From: Paenibacillus sp. FSL A5-0031 | GTDB taxonomy: Bacteria; Bacillota; Bacilli; Paenibacillales; Paenibacillaceae | Length of the DNA stretch: 64,000 bases | Direction: 5' to 3' | NCBI RefSeq assembly: GCF_001956295.1 | Contig: NZ_MRTD01000016.1 | Span: 111,378 to 175,377 of the forward strand | In this document: positions 53,423 through 62,728 of the stretch, piece by piece | Position numbering within the stretch: position 1 is the first letter of the stretch | Layout of the letters: each line of letters opens with the position of its first letter | Made by a program: the position numbers and the translations under genes | The notes under the pieces: model-generated | Told to the model about the DNA's origin: nothing | The model's database searches: none | The model's input: the letters and a program-made list of their open reading frames with translations, nothing else

Positions 53423-55660
53423 TTAGCTTCTACCATCCCATTTGTCTAGCCATGCTCCGCCATCGTCCCACATCAGCGAGTACTCATCCCTGATACCATC
53501 TGCTGTGATTGTCATTCGGTAGCTCCGATCCGACATTTCCGTAATCTGCAAAGCTTCCGCATTCACTAGCGTTTCCGTTTTCTCTATTTTTTCAATAACC
53601 TCTACTGTTCCTATAGACTCTATTGTATCAGCATAATCTACTGATTCAACGTTCCCCACCAGCTTTGCTCCTTCGAACAACGGCTCTTGCTCCAAATCAT
53701 AAAACAGCACTTGCGCAAAAACGATCGTTTGGCTGGTTTTCACCTGCATAATAAGTGAGGTCCGGTTCCGATCCGGCGGGTTATCCGGTGTCAAAGCCGA
53801 ATAGATCTCCACAGGCTGAGAACTCCACAGATGCTGCCTCAAGCTCCCATTCTCCATTTTATAGCGAAAAGTTAGCGATCCTTCGGAAATTCCACCAGCC
53901 ACAAACCTGCTTTTGTGCTTAAACCATTGCTGATCAAGCCTGCTTAAGCATACATCTGTCGATTGCCAGACCTTGTGCTCTTCCTCTTCAAGCCTCCCGC
54001 TAAAATGATTCATCCAGCTGATTTCCCGCGGCTCGCTTACATCTACCTTAACCATATCAAGTAAATAATGCTCAGTCAGCACATTTATTCTTCTAATAGA
54101 AGCACCTTCATAAGCCAAGAGATCCCATGGACTAAGCTCCGGGGGCAAAATAATCCGGTCCTTCATCTCATACGCTTCCGCTTTCCAGTCTACCATCGTT
54201 TCTGTCCATATTCCCCACGGGTGCTGCTCAAACCGAATAACCCGCCCATCCGCCGGAGGCTGGTCGGCGCCATTTAGGCACACCGTATTATGCGAGAAGG
54301 TATGCTTAAACCACCCATAATGCGCAGGCACGCCATAAGCGGTCGTGCCCGGATCAACGAGCAGCGGCACTTCCCCGCATACGACGGACAAGCCGAGCCG
54401 GTCCATATGGTCATGCTCGCCGCCGAACTTGCTGTGCTTAATGAACGCCTGCCAGCGCTTCGCATTGACCAGCTTCGTTATCCCACTCACAGGCATGGAT
54501 AACGAACGGTGTGATGCCTTCCACAGCTGTTCGCCTTCAGAAGCGTCCGCAGGTGCAAGCTCACAGCCAAACAATAACGCTAGAATAGAGTCTCGCTCCA
54601 CTGTCTTCACGCCTGTAAATGCCGTTTCCGCCCACGGCGTGCCATATGCCGTATTAAGCAACGAGCGATAGAGCTCATCTCCGAAAATATCCAGCGCTAT
54701 TTCATAATAAGGCGCATAGGTATGAATGCCGCCCGCGCTTCCTGCATCATTGAAAGAAGGCATATAGCCATTTGGCAATATCCAGTGAACCGGATAATCA
54801 AACATCGATTGGAGGCCAGACTCCTGCCAAATATCCCAAGGGGTCCCTTCCGCCATAAGCGCGTAATTCAGCAGCGACTTGAACGCATAAAAATGATACT
54901 GAACATTACCCTCGTACCACAGTCCGTCAGCAAAGCGGCCCCGCTTCATTTGATCATGCAGCCCGTACTCTCCAGAGAGTCCGGCATGAATAATTCCCTC
55001 ATCGTTCAGCAAAATCCCCAGGGATGCGATCGCGGAAGTAATTAGCACCGCATGGTTATGGATTTGCTCCTCCTTGTGCGCGATTAGAAAATGTACGCAA
55101 GGCTCCAGCAAGCCATAGCGGATATGAGCCTCTTCCTCTTCAGACAACGAAGCCCGAATGAATTGAAAGCCTACGGACAAATCAATAATCCAGTGCGCCT
55201 CGTCAAGCGTCTGGGCAAACAGCTTACCCGGACCGTTGTACGGGATGCTCCCGTGAATTTTATACCCTTCGTAATTGTCTGCATAAGACAGAAGAAACTG
55301 CTTCGTTTGATGGAGCAGCGCTTCATCCGGCTCTATAGTGTGAAGCATCGCCATATGATAAACCGCGCGGCCTATATTCGCATGCACAAAGGATGTCCAT
55401 GCAGAGTCAAAGGGTTCGCCAGACCATACCGTCCCGCATACCGGACAGACATGCGCGTGCGGCTGCCCCCATTCAAAGGAAAGCTTCGCCCCGTCATGAT
55501 GGCAGTAGTACTGATGCATCCATTCTCCATATTCCGCCGGGCCTATCGTATACGAGATGCGTAATGCCTCTTCCGCTTCCTGTCGCAGCAGCTGCATAGC
55601 CGCCTCAAACTGCGGCAGACATGCGTTTATTCTCATTTTCACCAGCCGTTTATCATTCAT
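53423..55660 (-). CDS. Heparinase II/III-like polysaccharide lyase
   Basis: A 745-residue protein of the heparinase II/III fold: an alpha-barrel N-terminal half with a Cys/His cluster (CHHDGAKLSFEWGQPHAH and CPVCG), catalytic-type loop HNHAVLITSAIASLGI and FADGLWYEGNVQYHFYAFKS (shown in part), then the beta-sandwich half with GGEHDHMDRLGL and the DPGTTAYG loop. The family cleaves uronic-acid polysaccharides or oligosaccharides by beta-elimination. No signal peptide, so a cytoplasmic oligosaccharide lyase is likely, fed by the ABC transporter upstream. ATG at 55660 has GAGG 8 bases upstream; a reading from 55897 would run into the permease gene. The true substrate is unknown. Confidence 0.87.
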   Translation of the reverse strand: MNDKRLVKMRINACLPQFEAAMQLLRQEAEEALRISYTIGPAEYGEWMHQYYCHHDGAKLSFEWGQPHAHVCPVCGTVWSGEPFDSAWTSFVHANIGRAVYHMAMLHTIEPDEALLHQTKQFLLSYADNYEGYKIHGSIPYNGPGKLFAQTLDEAHWIIDLSVGFQFIRASLSEEEEAHIRYGLLEPCVHFLIAHKEEQIHNHAVLITSAIASLGILLNDEGIIHAGLSGEYGLHDQMKRGRFADGLWYEGNVQYHFYAFKSLLNYALMAEGTPWDIWQESGLQSMFDYPVHWILPNGYMPSFNDAGSAGGIHTYAPYYEIALDIFGDELYRSLLNTAYGTPWAETAFTGVKTVERDSILALLFGCELAPADASEGEQLWKASHRSLSMPVSGITKLVNAKRWQAFIKHSKFGGEHDHMDRLGLSVVCGEVPLLVDPGTTAYGVPAHYGWFKHTFSHNTVCLNGADQPPADGRVIRFEQHPWGIWTETMVDWKAEAYEMKDRIILPPELSPWDLLAYEGASIRRINVLTEHYLLDMVKVDVSEPREISWMNHFSGRLEEEEHKVWQSTDVCLSRLDQQWFKHKSRFVAGGISEGSLTFRYKMENGSLRQHLWSSQPVEIYSALTPDNPPDRNRTSLIMQVKTSQTIVFAQVLFYDLEQEPLFEGAKLVGNVESVDYADTIESIGTVEVIEKIEKTETLVNAEALQITEMSDRSYRMTITADGIRDEYSLMWDDGGAWLDKWDGRS

Positions 55661-55677
55661 AACGCATGCCTCTTTCC

Positions 55678-56565
55678 CTACCCTTTCAGTGATCCTGCCG
55701 TCATCTGCATAAACGATTTGTTCGCGAGCATGTAGACGATAAGCAGCGGTAAAATCGACAAGCAAGCCCCGGCCAGCATATAATGCGTCTGAACCGCCGC
55801 CGACGCTCCGTAGCGCAGGTAGGAAAGTCCCACCGTTAATGTTTGCAGCTCGGGCGTATTCATCGTAAAGACGAGCGGCCTCAAATATTCGTTCCACGCC
55901 CCGCAGAACGTGAACAACGCTCCCACTCCAAGACCCGGTCTAAGCAGCGGCAAAATAATTTTCCAAAAGATGCCTGCATTAGAACAGCCGTCAATCCGCG
56001 CCGCTTCATCCAGCTCTCTGGATATTCCTTTCAGGAAACTAAGCAGGATGAAAAAAATATATGCGTGGCCGCTGATTAATATCAAAATAACGCCCCATAA
56101 AGAAGTATGCAAATGCAGCTTGATCATCAGCTCGTATTGGGGGCGAATGACGACCGCACCTATCGAGATAAACATCGTCGATGCCTGTATCGCCACGAAC
56201 AAAGCTTTGCCCGGAAAATTCATCCGTTCTACAACATAAGCAGCCATCGAAGCGACGATAAGCGTACCGATCGTTGTCATGCCGCTAAGCATGAGACTGT
56301 TCCAAGTAAAGCGGGAAAAGTTCGCTTGCACCCAAGCCTCCGCATAGTTTTCAAAATGCCACACCGATGGCAAAATGTTGCCGCCCGTAGCGATCTCTGC
56401 ATTCGACATAAATGAACCAAACAACGTAACGATTATGGGAAACAAGATCAGGAGCGCCGTTGCAATCAAGAAAATCCAGAGCAGCAGCTGACCGCCTAAT
56501 TTCCCTGTGCGAAGCGGTTTTCGTTTCTGGTTCGTTTGAACATGGGGTATAACTTCCGTCTTCAT
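55678..56565 (-). CDS. ABC sugar transporter permease (MalG type)
   Basis: A 295-residue CUT1 permease with six helices. The EAA loop ELDEAARIDGCSNAGIFWKI lies at about residue 200, where the ATPase docks. It pairs with the MalF-type permease (56577-57479) and the binding protein upstream. No ATPase is encoded in the cluster, so a shared MsmX-type ATPase is likely used. ATG at 56565 has GGGAGG about 5 bases upstream. Confidence 0.95.
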   Translation of the reverse strand: MKTEVIPHVQTNQKRKPLRTGKLGGQLLLWIFLIATALLILFPIIVTLFGSFMSNAEIATGGNILPSVWHFENYAEAWVQANFSRFTWNSLMLSGMTTIGTLIVASMAAYVVERMNFPGKALFVAIQASTMFISIGAVVIRPQYELMIKLHLHTSLWGVILILISGHAYIFFILLSFLKGISRELDEAARIDGCSNAGIFWKIILPLLRPGLGVGALFTFCGAWNEYLRPLVFTMNTPELQTLTVGLSYLRYGASAAVQTHYMLAGACLSILPLLIVYMLANKSFMQMTAGSLKG

Positions 56566-56576
56566 AGCATCCTCCC

Positions 56577-57479
56577 TTATTGCATTTTATTCATGCGATT
56601 AGACAGCAGATGGTAGACAAGCGTAATGATGCCTACAATGACGGCTGTAGTGAAGCCGACTGCGCTTCCGTAGCCGAACTGCTGGTCAACGACCGCACCG
56701 GAGGAAGGCGTAGGGAAAAATAGCTTATATACGTATAAATACATAACTTCAGTTTTTCCAACCGGGCCGCCCTCGGTCAGTACCATAATTGTTTCATAAC
56801 CTTTAAGCGAGTTGATAATTGCCAGCATAATAACGATTTGCAGAACAGGTCCAAGCATCGGAATCGTCAAATACCAAAACTGCTGTCTTTTGTTTGCACC
56901 GTCTAGCGAAGCACTCTCATACACATCATTCGGAATATTCTGGAGTCCGGCCAAGAACAACAGCATATAGTTGCCCACGGCGCCCCAGATGGCAATAATA
57001 ATCGTAGTCATCATTGCGTTTTTGGGTCCAAGCCAGTCAATTCGCTCGGAGATAATATGGAACTTAAGCAAATACTGATTCAGCACCCCGTTATACGAAT
57101 TAAAAATAATAAAGAACACGACAGCCATAACCGCGGAGCTGATGACCGTTGGCATAAAATAGATCGCACGAAGTACATTGCGGCCTTTGAGCTTCTGGTT
57201 CAAAATAACGGCTAGCAGCAGGCACAGCGGTATTGTTACAATGAGCTTGCCGCCCGCATAAATGAACGTATTCACTACGGAGTCCCAGTACTGGGTATCT
57301 GCAAGCAGCCTGCGGAAGTTGTACAAGCCGGTAAATCTAGCTTCGCCATAGCCTTTATAATCATAAAACATATACCGGATAGCCCAGCCTAGCGGATAGA
57401 TGCCTAGTACAACCGTTAGCAGCAGGCTTGGAAATAAAAAGAGATAAGAAAAACTCATTTGACGCGCTTTGTTCATCGT
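56577..57479 (-). CDS. ABC sugar transporter permease (MalF type)
   Basis: A 300-residue CUT1 permease with six helices. EAA loop DVYESASLDGANKRQQFWYL (about residue 200) is present. FSYLFLFPSLLLTVVLGIYPLGW opens the first helix (shown in part). ATG at 57479 has GGGAG about 8 bases upstream and fixes the N-terminus. The gene lies 86 bases after the binding-protein gene and 11 before the other permease gene. Confidence 0.95.
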   Translation of the reverse strand, partial: TMNKARQMSFSYLFLFPSLLLTVVLGIYPLGWAIRYMFYDYKGYGEARFTGLYNFRRLLADTQYWDSVVNTFIYAGGKLIVTIPLCLLLAVILNQKLKGRNVLRAIYFMPTVISSAVMAVVFFIIFNSYNGVLNQYLLKFHIISERIDWLGPKNAMMTTIIIAIWGAVGNYMLLFLAGLQNIPNDVYESASLDGANKRQQFWYLTIPMLGPVLQIVIMLAIINSLKGYETIMVLTEGGPVGKTEVMYLYVYKLFFPTPSSGAVVDQQFGYGSAVGFTTAVIVGIITLVYHLLSNRMNKMQ

Positions 57480-57565
57480 TTCCACTCCCGTACACTCTGT
57501 CTTAGGGGAAAGCAAAGGGTGGAGTCTGCACTCCACCCCGCATTGCTGTTCTTATGGTGAAGCCT

Positions 57566-58969
57566 TTATTTGGCACCCAGCTTCGTTGGATCAAAATCTG
57601 GTTTCGCTGCCGTGGTCACATCGCCGCTAGCAATCGCTTTATCAAGCGCCGCATTGTACCTTGTGTTCAAATCCTGAATGATCGCATCCAGATCCCCGCC
57701 GCCTAGCATATATTTAAAGAATGCATCATTGTACTTAATGCCCTCAATCGTAACAGCCGGACTTAATGGCCACGTAGCATCGTTGTCGCTTGGCAGGAAA
57801 CCATCAATGCCATTGATGTCCGGTTTCGCGGCAACTGCCGAAATCGAAGGTACCATCGAGATGCCAAAGCCTTTTTCATGATACGTTTTCAAAATTTCAT
57901 CGCCGTACATATACTCCATGAACTTCCACGACGCTTCTTGGTTTTTGGAGGAACTGCTCAGCGCCAGCCATTGGCCGCCAAGGAACGAGCTTGCTCCTTT
58001 GACTGTGCCATCAATTGTTGGCACAGGTGCCGCAGCCCAATCGATTTTCGCAGGGAATTGATTTTTGTATACACCCGGTTCGGAAGAGAAGGAAAGGTAC
58101 ATGCCTAGCTTGCCTTCCGCGAACTGCGCCCGCAGCGGATCGATATCAAGCGACTCCATGCCCGGCAGCGTGCTTCCGTCGTCATACATTTGTTTGAAGG
58201 ATTGAATTATGTCTTTGAAGCCTGCAAAGTCGTATTTTCCGGTTTTAAAATCATATCCGAAGCCGCCGTAACCGCTCACTTCAGCAATGACACGTGCAGA
58301 ACGGCCAAACGCGCTGTCCGCATTTTTGAAGTTTTGCGCGAAGCCGTAAGCGCCCTCTGCCTTGCCGACAGCCGTTATTTTCTTGGCTGCGTCGACCATT
58401 TCCGCAAGGCTTGTTGGAGGAGCGGCAATGCCTGCTTTGGCGAACAGATCCTTGTTGTACACCAGCCTTAATGTCGAGCCATAGTTTGGCAAGCTGTACA
58501 TTTTGCCATCAATTTGATTAAAGTCCTGAATGACTGGGAACTGCTCCTTCATCTTGTCTGTCAGCATCGCATCAATCGGTGCAAGATAACCCTTAGTTAC
58601 GTAAGTCTTGATCGTATTCTCCTTCACTCTGAACACATCCGGCCCCTGTCCGGAAGAAAACGCCAAGTCGATTGCCTGATCGTAATCATCCGTCTTGACG
58701 ACCATTTCCACCTCGATGTTGTCCGTATTCGTGTCATTAAAGCTTTGAACAACCCCCTTGATATAGTCCATATCGTGGCGATCTCCGGTCCAATACACGA
58801 TTTTTGTCTTTTTACCGCTTTTCGCTGGAGTTGTTGCGCCCTCCGATTCCGCAGGCTTGTTGGAAGCTCCGCTCTCAGCCCCTGGCGAATTGTTGTTTGT
58901 GCTTCCGCATGCTGCCAGTGATACGGCAAGAAATGAGCTCAGCACGATCGTTCCGAGTTTTTTGTACAT
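57566..58969 (-). CDS. ABC sugar-binding lipoprotein
   Basis: A 467-residue extracellular solute-binding protein (CUT1, family 1). The signal peptide ends in the lipobox LAACGS; a Ser/Asn/Gly-rich linker follows, then KKTKIVYWTGDRHDMDYIK starts the first lobe, and YGDEILKTYHEKGFG lies in the second. It should capture oligosaccharides, possibly the lyase substrate. ATG at 58969 has GGGAGG 8 bases upstream. Confidence 0.93.
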   Translation of the reverse strand: MYKKLGTIVLSSFLAVSLAACGSTNNNSPGAESGASNKPAESEGATTPAKSGKKTKIVYWTGDRHDMDYIKGVVQSFNDTNTDNIEVEMVVKTDDYDQAIDLAFSSGQGPDVFRVKENTIKTYVTKGYLAPIDAMLTDKMKEQFPVIQDFNQIDGKMYSLPNYGSTLRLVYNKDLFAKAGIAAPPTSLAEMVDAAKKITAVGKAEGAYGFAQNFKNADSAFGRSARVIAEVSGYGGFGYDFKTGKYDFAGFKDIIQSFKQMYDDGSTLPGMESLDIDPLRAQFAEGKLGMYLSFSSEPGVYKNQFPAKIDWAAAPVPTIDGTVKGASSFLGGQWLALSSSSKNQEASWKFMEYMYGDEILKTYHEKGFGISMVPSISAVAAKPDINGIDGFLPSDNDATWPLSPAVTIEGIKYNDAFFKYMLGGGDLDAIIQDLNTRYNAALDKAIASGDVTTAAKPDFDPTKLGAK

Positions 58970-59096
58970 TGGTGATCCTCCCTTTGTAGGTGAAACCGTT
59001 TGCTTGCTTCTTAACTATAAGAGATCAGACCTACATAGGTAATGTGGCTACCTTGCGAATAAGGGCAGATATTTCATGTTTATCAAAACCCTGCTT

Positions 59097-60722
59097 CTAC
59101 GGCTTTGGCGACCTGCCTAAGGAGATTTCCTTAAACTCGGTCGGCGTAAGGCCGGTCTGCTTTTTGAATACCTCGCTGAAATAACGCCGGTGTTCATAAC
59201 CAAGCTCCTGCGCGATTTCCTGCACTTGAAAGTCCTCGATTAGCATCGATTTCGCCCGCTCGATTTTGGCCTGCGTGACGAATTGCTGGAAAGTCGTTCC
59301 CGACACCTTCTTAAATAAATTGGAATAATAACCCCAGCTTAAATTCGCCTGCCTTGCGCAATGCTCCAAAGTTAGGTCAAGCTGCAAATGCGTTTTAATA
59401 TAATCGATCGATCTATATATAATTTTTTGCGATTCGCTTGCCCTCTCCTTATCGATCAGCCTGCAGCCGATTTCGCAAAGCTCAGTCAACCATTGCCTAT
59501 ACTCCTGCAGCGACGAACGGCTTCCCCGTCTCGCCTCCTGCACCTTCGACTCAAACTCCTTTAGGCTGCTGCGTGGAAACTTCTCCAGCAGCACCCTGAG
59601 CATTCTGAGGGATAGGCCGTGAAAGAGATGCTCGACATCGCTCGGCTCGGGGAGCACGGAGGAGCTTTGCATTTCATCAAAAATGGAAGCAAGCCACTCT
59701 AATGTCTTCTCCTTATTGCCCGAGCGAAACCCGAATAAAAATTCATTTTCACTCTCTGTCGTATAAATCCATCCAGCGGCGCTGTCCTGCGCTTCTTGCT
59801 GGGAGCTAAATGCGCCATTTCCCCCGGTATAGAAATGATAAGACAAGGCGCTGAGCGCTTGCTGATAACTCTTCGGGAGCTCACGCACACTCCCCGCCTC
59901 CATCCCGATGCCGATGGAAATAGTAAACTTCGTGTAGCTGGCGATATTTTCGCAGCAGGAATCAGCAATCCGCATCAAATGATCCCCGGGCTGCGCCTGC
60001 ATAATGCAGACGTAGCGATTAAGCGCCTCTCGAAAGATAACCGCCGATGTATGCTCCTTGATTGTCTCCTCAACGATATTTTGCAGGGAGAAACGCGCCA
60101 GCTCCAGCTCTTTCACAACCAAGCCGCCATATTTGTCCGTAAACTGATCAATTTGAATTACCATGACCGCAAGCGGAGCCTGCAAAGGCGGCAGATCTAG
60201 AAATCCCCACCACTGTGAAATATCCGCCTCTTCGGTCTGATGATGGACAAGCAGCGACATATACTCCTGCCGCAGCGCGGGTAGGCTTTCCTTGATCTTT
60301 TTCTCCAGCCCAATGACATGTGAACGCTCCCGTTTGTCTTGCTCTGATGCTTCTTTCGCCTTTAAGACAACTTTGATAATATCCTCGATTGAAAACGGCT
60401 TTTTCACATAATCAAGCGCCCCGTACTGAATCGCTTTTTTCGCATATTCAAAATCGGTGTACGCGCTCAAAATAATGATCTTGCTATGAGGCAGCATTTC
60501 CACAATACTTCGTGTCATTTCTAACCCGTCCATCTTCGGCATTCGAATATCGGTCAAAATTATGTCCGGCGACGTTCGCCTAATAACCGCAAGCCCCTCC
60601 TCGCCATTCGTGGCGCTGCCGACCACCTCGATCCCATGCTCCGCCCAAGGGATTTTGTGCTTCAGCATATCTACTACACTTCGAATATCGTCTACAATGC
60701 ACAATTTCACCGGTTGACTCAT
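59097..60722 (-). CDS. Response regulator, YesN/AraC type
   Basis: A 541-residue regulator. Residues 1-125 are a receiver domain with phospho-acceptor Asp58 (DIILTDIRMPKMDG), a long linker with a possible degenerate GGDEF-like fold (about 170-330), and a C-terminal AraC helix-turn-helix pair (NLSWGYYSNLFKKVSG, AQELGYEHRRYFSEVFKKQTG) for DNA binding. ATG at 60722 overlaps nothing but follows the kinase stop by one base (TAAC-ATG), with GGATGGGG upstream. Predicted activator of the adjacent ABC/lyase operon. Confidence 0.93.
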   Translation of the reverse strand: MSQPVKLCIVDDIRSVVDMLKHKIPWAEHGIEVVGSATNGEEGLAVIRRTSPDIILTDIRMPKMDGLEMTRSIVEMLPHSKIIILSAYTDFEYAKKAIQYGALDYVKKPFSIEDIIKVVLKAKEASEQDKRERSHVIGLEKKIKESLPALRQEYMSLLVHHQTEEADISQWWGFLDLPPLQAPLAVMVIQIDQFTDKYGGLVVKELELARFSLQNIVEETIKEHTSAVIFREALNRYVCIMQAQPGDHLMRIADSCCENIASYTKFTISIGIGMEAGSVRELPKSYQQALSALSYHFYTGGNGAFSSQQEAQDSAAGWIYTTESENEFLFGFRSGNKEKTLEWLASIFDEMQSSSVLPEPSDVEHLFHGLSLRMLRVLLEKFPRSSLKEFESKVQEARRGSRSSLQEYRQWLTELCEIGCRLIDKERASESQKIIYRSIDYIKTHLQLDLTLEHCARQANLSWGYYSNLFKKVSGTTFQQFVTQAKIERAKSMLIEDFQVQEIAQELGYEHRRYFSEVFKKQTGLTPTEFKEISLGRSPKP

Positions 60723-60723
60723 G

Positions 60724-62529
60724 TTACCCCATCCCTTCCGTCTGCTTCGGAATCCAAATTTCAATCCGGGCTCCGCCACTTTCATTATTGCTTATAATCA
60801 TGCGCTGCTGGTCGCCGTAGTACAGCTGGAGCCGATGATATATATTGCGGAGAGCATATCCCTCATCCATCGTCGTTGGATGAATAATCGAAGCCATGAG
60901 TTGCTCGGGAATGAGCCCCGTCCCATTATCCTCTACCGTCAAATGCAGCCAGTCCTCTTCCGATTGCGCATTAATATAAATTTCACCGCCTGATTCACGA
61001 TCTTGAAAACCATGCAAAATGCTGTTTTCTACAAGCGGCTGAATGACGACTTTTGGAATTCCGCAGGCAAGCAGTTCCGGATGCACCTCGATATGGCAAA
61101 CGAACAGCTCCTCATAAGAAATCTGCTGAATGGCTAAATATTGGCGCACATGGTCAAGCTCATCCTCCAGCGTAATTAAGTCTCTCCCGCCGCTGAGGCT
61201 AAGCTGAAACATTTGGGATAAAGCCAGAATCATCTCATTTACGTCCTTATTCTCGCCAAGCACTGATTTGCAATAAATTGTATTCAGCGTATTGTAAAAA
61301 AAATGAGGGTCCATCTGTGCGGAAAGCGCCTTGATCTCAGCCTTTCGTTTCTCACTCTCCCGCACCTTGACGTCTTCAATCAGCTGCTTAATTTCGTCCA
61401 GCATCCGATTAAAGCGAAACCCCACCTGGGATACCTCATCTTTATATTCGCTTTCGAAACGCACGTTCAGATCATTTTCTTCCACCCGTTTCATCAATCT
61501 TTGGAGACTGTACAACGGCTTTAACACTAAATAGATCATGTTGTTCGCTATGAATAATGACAGAACCATTAATCCCAGTATGACGTAAATCGTTGCTTTC
61601 TTGATGCCGTTCAGTTTCGCTAGCAGGTCGCTCTTCGACTGGATACCAACAATCATCCAATCATTCTTTACCTCCAGCCTTGCGTAGTTCACCAGATATT
61701 CCTTTTTCTTATCCTTATAAAAAAACGATCCCATCATTTCATCGCTCAGCTGTTTCGTGAATGCCGAATGCTTTGTCAACTGATCCTCCTGACTCGATCG
61801 ATTATCTAAATTCACATCTTCTCCCTCTGAATCTACAAAATAATACTGTTTCTCTGCTGTCGACAGATTTTCCATGAACAGCTCATACAAATCATCTTGC
61901 TTTACATTAATGACCACATAAACATCCGATCGTTTCTCGCCCAGCTCGTTGACTCCCTCCACAACAAGAGAAATCACATCCTGTTTATCCATAAAAAAGG
62001 CATCCTTATGCCCTTTCGTCCAAAAGCCACGTTTTATTTCCTTGAAATGCTTATACAAATCCGAATCATAAAATGAGTTTGCCGTGTCCCGGACATTGGA
62101 CGTATGATAATAATCGCCGATCGGCGAAGCAATCAGAATGCTGTCAATCATCGAGTCATTGAATTTCACCTGCGAAAAGACTCCCTGAAGAGAAGTCCAC
62201 GTATTGTAGTAGTGGTCTCTGTCATTGTTTTGTGCATCGGTCATCACCTGCTTGAACGGGTCGCTGAACATAAGCGCACGAACGGCAATACCGATGTTCT
62301 TAAGCCGTTCATTTACGATTTGAGCAGATTGGTTGACCGTATCCTGACTTGTTTTGAGCGCATTCCTCTGTATTTCCTTCGAAGCGATCCAGTAGGCAAT
62401 ACCTCCTGTTGCTGTAAGGCCAAACATGATTAAAACAACGAAGGTCAGCCATATTCTGTGCTTGAGCGATAGAGAATAATATATTTTTTTAACAAACGCT
62501 TCCCAAGTTTTTTTGCTGAACATCATCAT
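60724..62529 (-). CDS. Sensor histidine kinase, YesM type
   Basis: A 601-residue membrane kinase. Helices at about 19-44 and 314-336 flank an extracellular sensing domain of about 265 residues (Cache-like). A HAMP domain follows (LKPLYSLQRLMKRVEENDL), then the His_kinase domain with MDPHFFYNTLNTIYCKS (phosphate His) and the ATPase half with VIQPLVENSILHGF and VEDNGTG. Such YesM/YesN pairs control sugar-uptake operons in Paenibacillus. ATG at 62529 has GAGGTGA immediately upstream. Confidence 0.94.
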   Translation of the reverse strand: MMMFSKKTWEAFVKKIYYSLSLKHRIWLTFVVLIMFGLTATGGIAYWIASKEIQRNALKTSQDTVNQSAQIVNERLKNIGIAVRALMFSDPFKQVMTDAQNNDRDHYYNTWTSLQGVFSQVKFNDSMIDSILIASPIGDYYHTSNVRDTANSFYDSDLYKHFKEIKRGFWTKGHKDAFFMDKQDVISLVVEGVNELGEKRSDVYVVINVKQDDLYELFMENLSTAEKQYYFVDSEGEDVNLDNRSSQEDQLTKHSAFTKQLSDEMMGSFFYKDKKKEYLVNYARLEVKNDWMIVGIQSKSDLLAKLNGIKKATIYVILGLMVLSLFIANNMIYLVLKPLYSLQRLMKRVEENDLNVRFESEYKDEVSQVGFRFNRMLDEIKQLIEDVKVRESEKRKAEIKALSAQMDPHFFYNTLNTIYCKSVLGENKDVNEMILALSQMFQLSLSGGRDLITLEDELDHVRQYLAIQQISYEELFVCHIEVHPELLACGIPKVVIQPLVENSILHGFQDRESGGEIYINAQSEEDWLHLTVEDNGTGLIPEQLMASIIHPTTMDEGYALRNIYHRLQLYYGDQQRMIISNNESGGARIEIWIPKQTEGMG

Positions 62530-62542
62530 TCACCTCTCATCG

Positions 62543-62577
62543 CCTAAGTGGGCTTAGGCACACTCTTCTTTATTATA
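62543..62577 (-). promoter_or_regulatory. Promoter-like -10 and palindrome upstream of the histidine kinase
   Basis: On the minus strand a -10 TATAAT (62577-62572) is followed within 20 bases by the perfect inverted repeat CCTAAG-CCCA-CTTAGG (62558-62543), just before the ribosome site. The palindrome may be an operator or an mRNA hairpin. No good -35 is visible, so the promoter is tentative. Confidence 0.45.
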
Positions 62578-62677
62578 ATGGAAGTTAAAATAGCTAAACA
62601 TGCGGCAAAGTCAGGGATGAGGGCAGAATTCTAAAGATTTTAACATTGCTTTTGCAATATAAAATGGTTTGGAATAA

Positions 62678-62710
62678 CAAAAAAACCTCAACCCCTGTAA
62701 TGAGGTTAAG
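62678..62710 (-). terminator. Terminator of the pdaA gene
   Basis: On the minus strand AACCTCA-TTACAGGGG-TTGAGGTT, followed by seven Ts, about 20 bases after the pdaA stop. Confidence 0.9.
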
Positions 62711-62728
62711 GCTTTTGGACGTACTTTA

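Noticed and set aside
55661..55897. N-terminal extension of the lyase gene by 79 codons
   Set aside because: It would lie inside the downstream end of the ABC permease gene in another frame. ATG at 55660 has a proper ribosome site just after that gene's stop.
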